Shown: one piece after another, positions 62,546 to 64,000 of the stretch
How the letters are laid out: every line of letters begins with the position of its first letter
How positions within the stretch are numbered: the stretch's first letter is position 1
Source: Symbiodinium natans
Taxonomy: Eukaryota; Sar; Dinophyceae; Suessiales; Symbiodiniaceae
Length of the DNA: 64,000 nt
Reading direction: 5' to 3'
Assembly: GCA_905221605.1 (NCBI GenBank)
Contig: CAJNDS010002347.1
Location: 412,257 to 476,256, forward strand
Translations under genes and position numbers: made by a program
The notes under the pieces: generated by a model
What the model was told of the DNA's origin: nothing
Seen by the model: the letters and a program-made list of their open reading frames with translations, nothing else
Databases searched by the model: none

Positions 62546-64000
62546 TCACCAGTCCAAAGCCTTCTTTCTTGCGGCAAGGACCCCGTCGCCGAAGACGACC
62601 GGGCCATAGGCTGTCGGCAGGAAGCTTTTGCCCACGTAGTCGAAGTCCAGGGAGAAGCCGTGTGCCACGAGCCAGGTCCGCACCTCCCGGTGTATGAGCC
62701 GCCCGTGTGTACCAATGAAGAGGTGTTGCACCTTCCTTCAGAAAGGCCAGGGGGGCAGTGGTGAGTGAAGGATGGGTCTACCAAGTCTACGACGGCACTC
62801 CTCCACTTTCTTCCACTCCTGCCCGCCCCGGAACTAAGTTCTGCGAAGTTTGCAGCCCAAGCATCGGTAACAGGATGCTCCGCTTTACCAGCTCCAGCTC
62901 TGCCTCCAAAGCCACACTTGTCCCGCCACCAAAGGCTAAGGCTACATGCTGTATGACGCAGTGACACGCTACAACCTGAGCATACTTCTCCGACCGGCCT
63001 CCTGGATGTCCACATGCACAAGGTCCACGGCCCCAAAAGACTGGATGAGGCTGTCCAGTAGTTGGGCAGTTGCAGCTGACTGGTAGAAAGTGACATTGCA
63101 AAGCTCATATATACCATTGCGCTGGAGATTAGCGGCTGCCGACGCTGTGGGCACCAGAGACTCCTTAGATATCACCCCAAGCAGAAGGGTTTAGGGTTGT
63201 GGGTTTAGGGCACTTATAACCCCAATTCTAGTACTTATCAGAGACTCGATGAGGACAACATGGCAAGATCCGGTGTGGGGGAATCGGCGCCTGAAGGCTT
63301 TCGCAGCTTTCGGTGCCCAGTAGCCTATCCCGGAGCCCACCTCCACCACCACGAAGTTTGTGAAGCTGGTGGCGCTCGTGACTGCACGCAGCAGGGAGAT
63401 GGTTTCGAAGTAGTCCTCTCCAGCGACGGGGCCCCAAGCCACACCCGCGCACTCGAGCATGCGCGTCATCTCGGGTTGGGTCTGGGGCAGTTGGCTCTCC
63501 AGGCCCTCCTGGCAATCCTGGTGGAGCCCAAGCCAGTCCGCGGCACCTGGACTTCCAAAATGCTTGAGGAGTCGTGGCGCGCAGTATCGTGCAGCAATTT
63601 GCACTTTCAAGTGAGGCCATAAAGCTAACAAGAGAAAACATCTGCTCCTGGACCAGACTCCTCTAGTGCAAAAGTTTACGAAGGAAACTTCCAGTCCACG
63701 ATAGTCCACGGCACTCTTTCGAACCCGCGGGGGCCTTCGTGGAATTCGCGGAATTCCTGTACTTCTCCAAGGGTCGCTGCCGTCACTGCCGCCTCCACAT
63801 GAGGGAGACCAGGCCTGGACAGGGCAGGGTTACATATCCAAGCATGAAGCAAGCGGCTACAGTACCTTGAGAACGTGTCCCCTTGCGAAGCTCTCTTTCC
63901 CTTCCTTCACCAGGGGGTGGTGGGAGAAGCAGCGGCGCGGCTCCCAGGGGTTGTAGACGGCGCACGTATATCCCAGCGCTCCGCACATGGCCGTGTGGTT
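62546..64000 (-). CDS. FkbM-type SAM-dependent methyltransferase, multi-exon (5' end outside window)
   Basis: Proposed exons are: 64,000-63,866 (runs off the window; MCGALGYTCAVYNPWEPRRC; donor AAG|GTACTG), 63,792-63,680, 63,641-63,248, 63,163-63,002 and 62,731-62,546 (stop). All junctions keep frame. The SAM-binding motif I is FVVVEVGSGIGYWAPKAAKA, followed by HVVLIESL; the next exon has ANLQRNGIYELCNVTFYQ and VDLVHVDIQ, the FkbM VDxQ motif; the last has QHLFIGTHGRLIHREVR and YGPVVFGDGVL. These fit an FkbM-family methyltransferase, usually O-methylation of sugars or small molecules. The stretch that normally follows VDxQ (Gly-Ala-Glu and about 20 residues) is missing, so an exon may be unrecognised in 62,732-63,001 or deleted. 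Introns: 73, 38, 84 and 270 nt; two are GA-AG. Confidence 0.7.
63164..63247 (-). other. 84-nt GA-AG intron with telomere-like core and 9-bp flanking repeat
   Basis: On the minus strand the intron starts GAGTCTCTGATAAG and ends TATCTAAG, and the next exon again starts GAGTCTCTG. Inside lie CCCTAAACCC, ACAA and CCCTAAACCC. Removing it joins VVLIES to LVPTASAAANLQ in frame. The 9-base direct repeat at the two ends resembles a duplication made when DNA was inserted. Confidence 0.65.

Noticed and set aside
1-64000. tRNA, rRNA and snRNA genes
   Set aside because: Scanned by eye for TTCRANNC arms and rRNA-like blocks; nothing convincing. A covariance-model search would be decisive.

Overview
The window looks like nuclear DNA of a dinoflagellate, most likely a Symbiodinium-type alga. 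The reasons are: long stretches of simple and tandem repeats between sparse genes; TTTAGGG-type telomere-like repeats; genes with small introns that include GA-AG and GC-AG boundaries and usually a G after the acceptor AG; a degenerate dinoflagellate spliced-leader (DinoSL) remnant just upstream of an intronless gene; and a Ty1/copia retrotransposon. All recognisable host genes (15-26 kb, 29.6-32.8 kb, 46.6 kb, 62.5-64 kb) lie on the minus strand, which fits the unidirectional gene clusters of these algae. This assignment is inferred from the sequence, not from a database match.

Layout. 1-14 kb is almost entirely repeats: a dispersed segment shared with 42-43.6 kb, T-tract arrays, a repeat family with a G8/C8 hairpin, degenerate TTTAGGG tracts, and CTA/CGACTA microsatellites. 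One signal-peptide-like ORF lies at 8.6-9.1 kb. 14.8-21 kb holds minus-strand exons of an unassigned gene and two decayed or error-laden genes, one with GT4-like and RgpF (rhamnan synthesis F)-like parts. 22.7-26.6 kb carries a helical-repeat-like protein ending in a PUB domain. 29.6-32.8 kb is a single-exon gene for a 1057-residue protein: glycine-zipper membrane region, a deaminase-like Cys/Glu motif set, an acidic linker and an OTU cysteine protease domain. 35.5-40.8 kb is satellite DNA (about 75 bp and about 208 bp units) ending in an interstitial telomeric block. 50,197-57,881 is a complete copia element with identical 136-bp LTRs. 62.5-64 kb is a multi-exon FkbM-type methyltransferase gene.

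The most unusual content is the copia element. It has an extra Met-less ORF before gag, a frame break between integrase and reverse transcriptase rather than between gag and pol, and a fourth small ORF for a membrane protein with a His/Cys cluster. The same 11-base sequence, GGGTGAYACCG, recurs eight times and sits at every ORF junction. At the last two junctions its TGA is the stop codon of the upstream ORF, while the +1 frame reads through it as Gly-Asp-Thr into the next ORF. Second in interest are the toxin-like deaminase/OTU gene with its relic spliced leader, and a methyltransferase intron that contains telomere-like sequence and is flanked by a 9-base direct repeat.

Several minus-strand genes show single-base frame breaks next to homopolymers, so assembly errors cannot be separated from real gene decay using this sequence alone.
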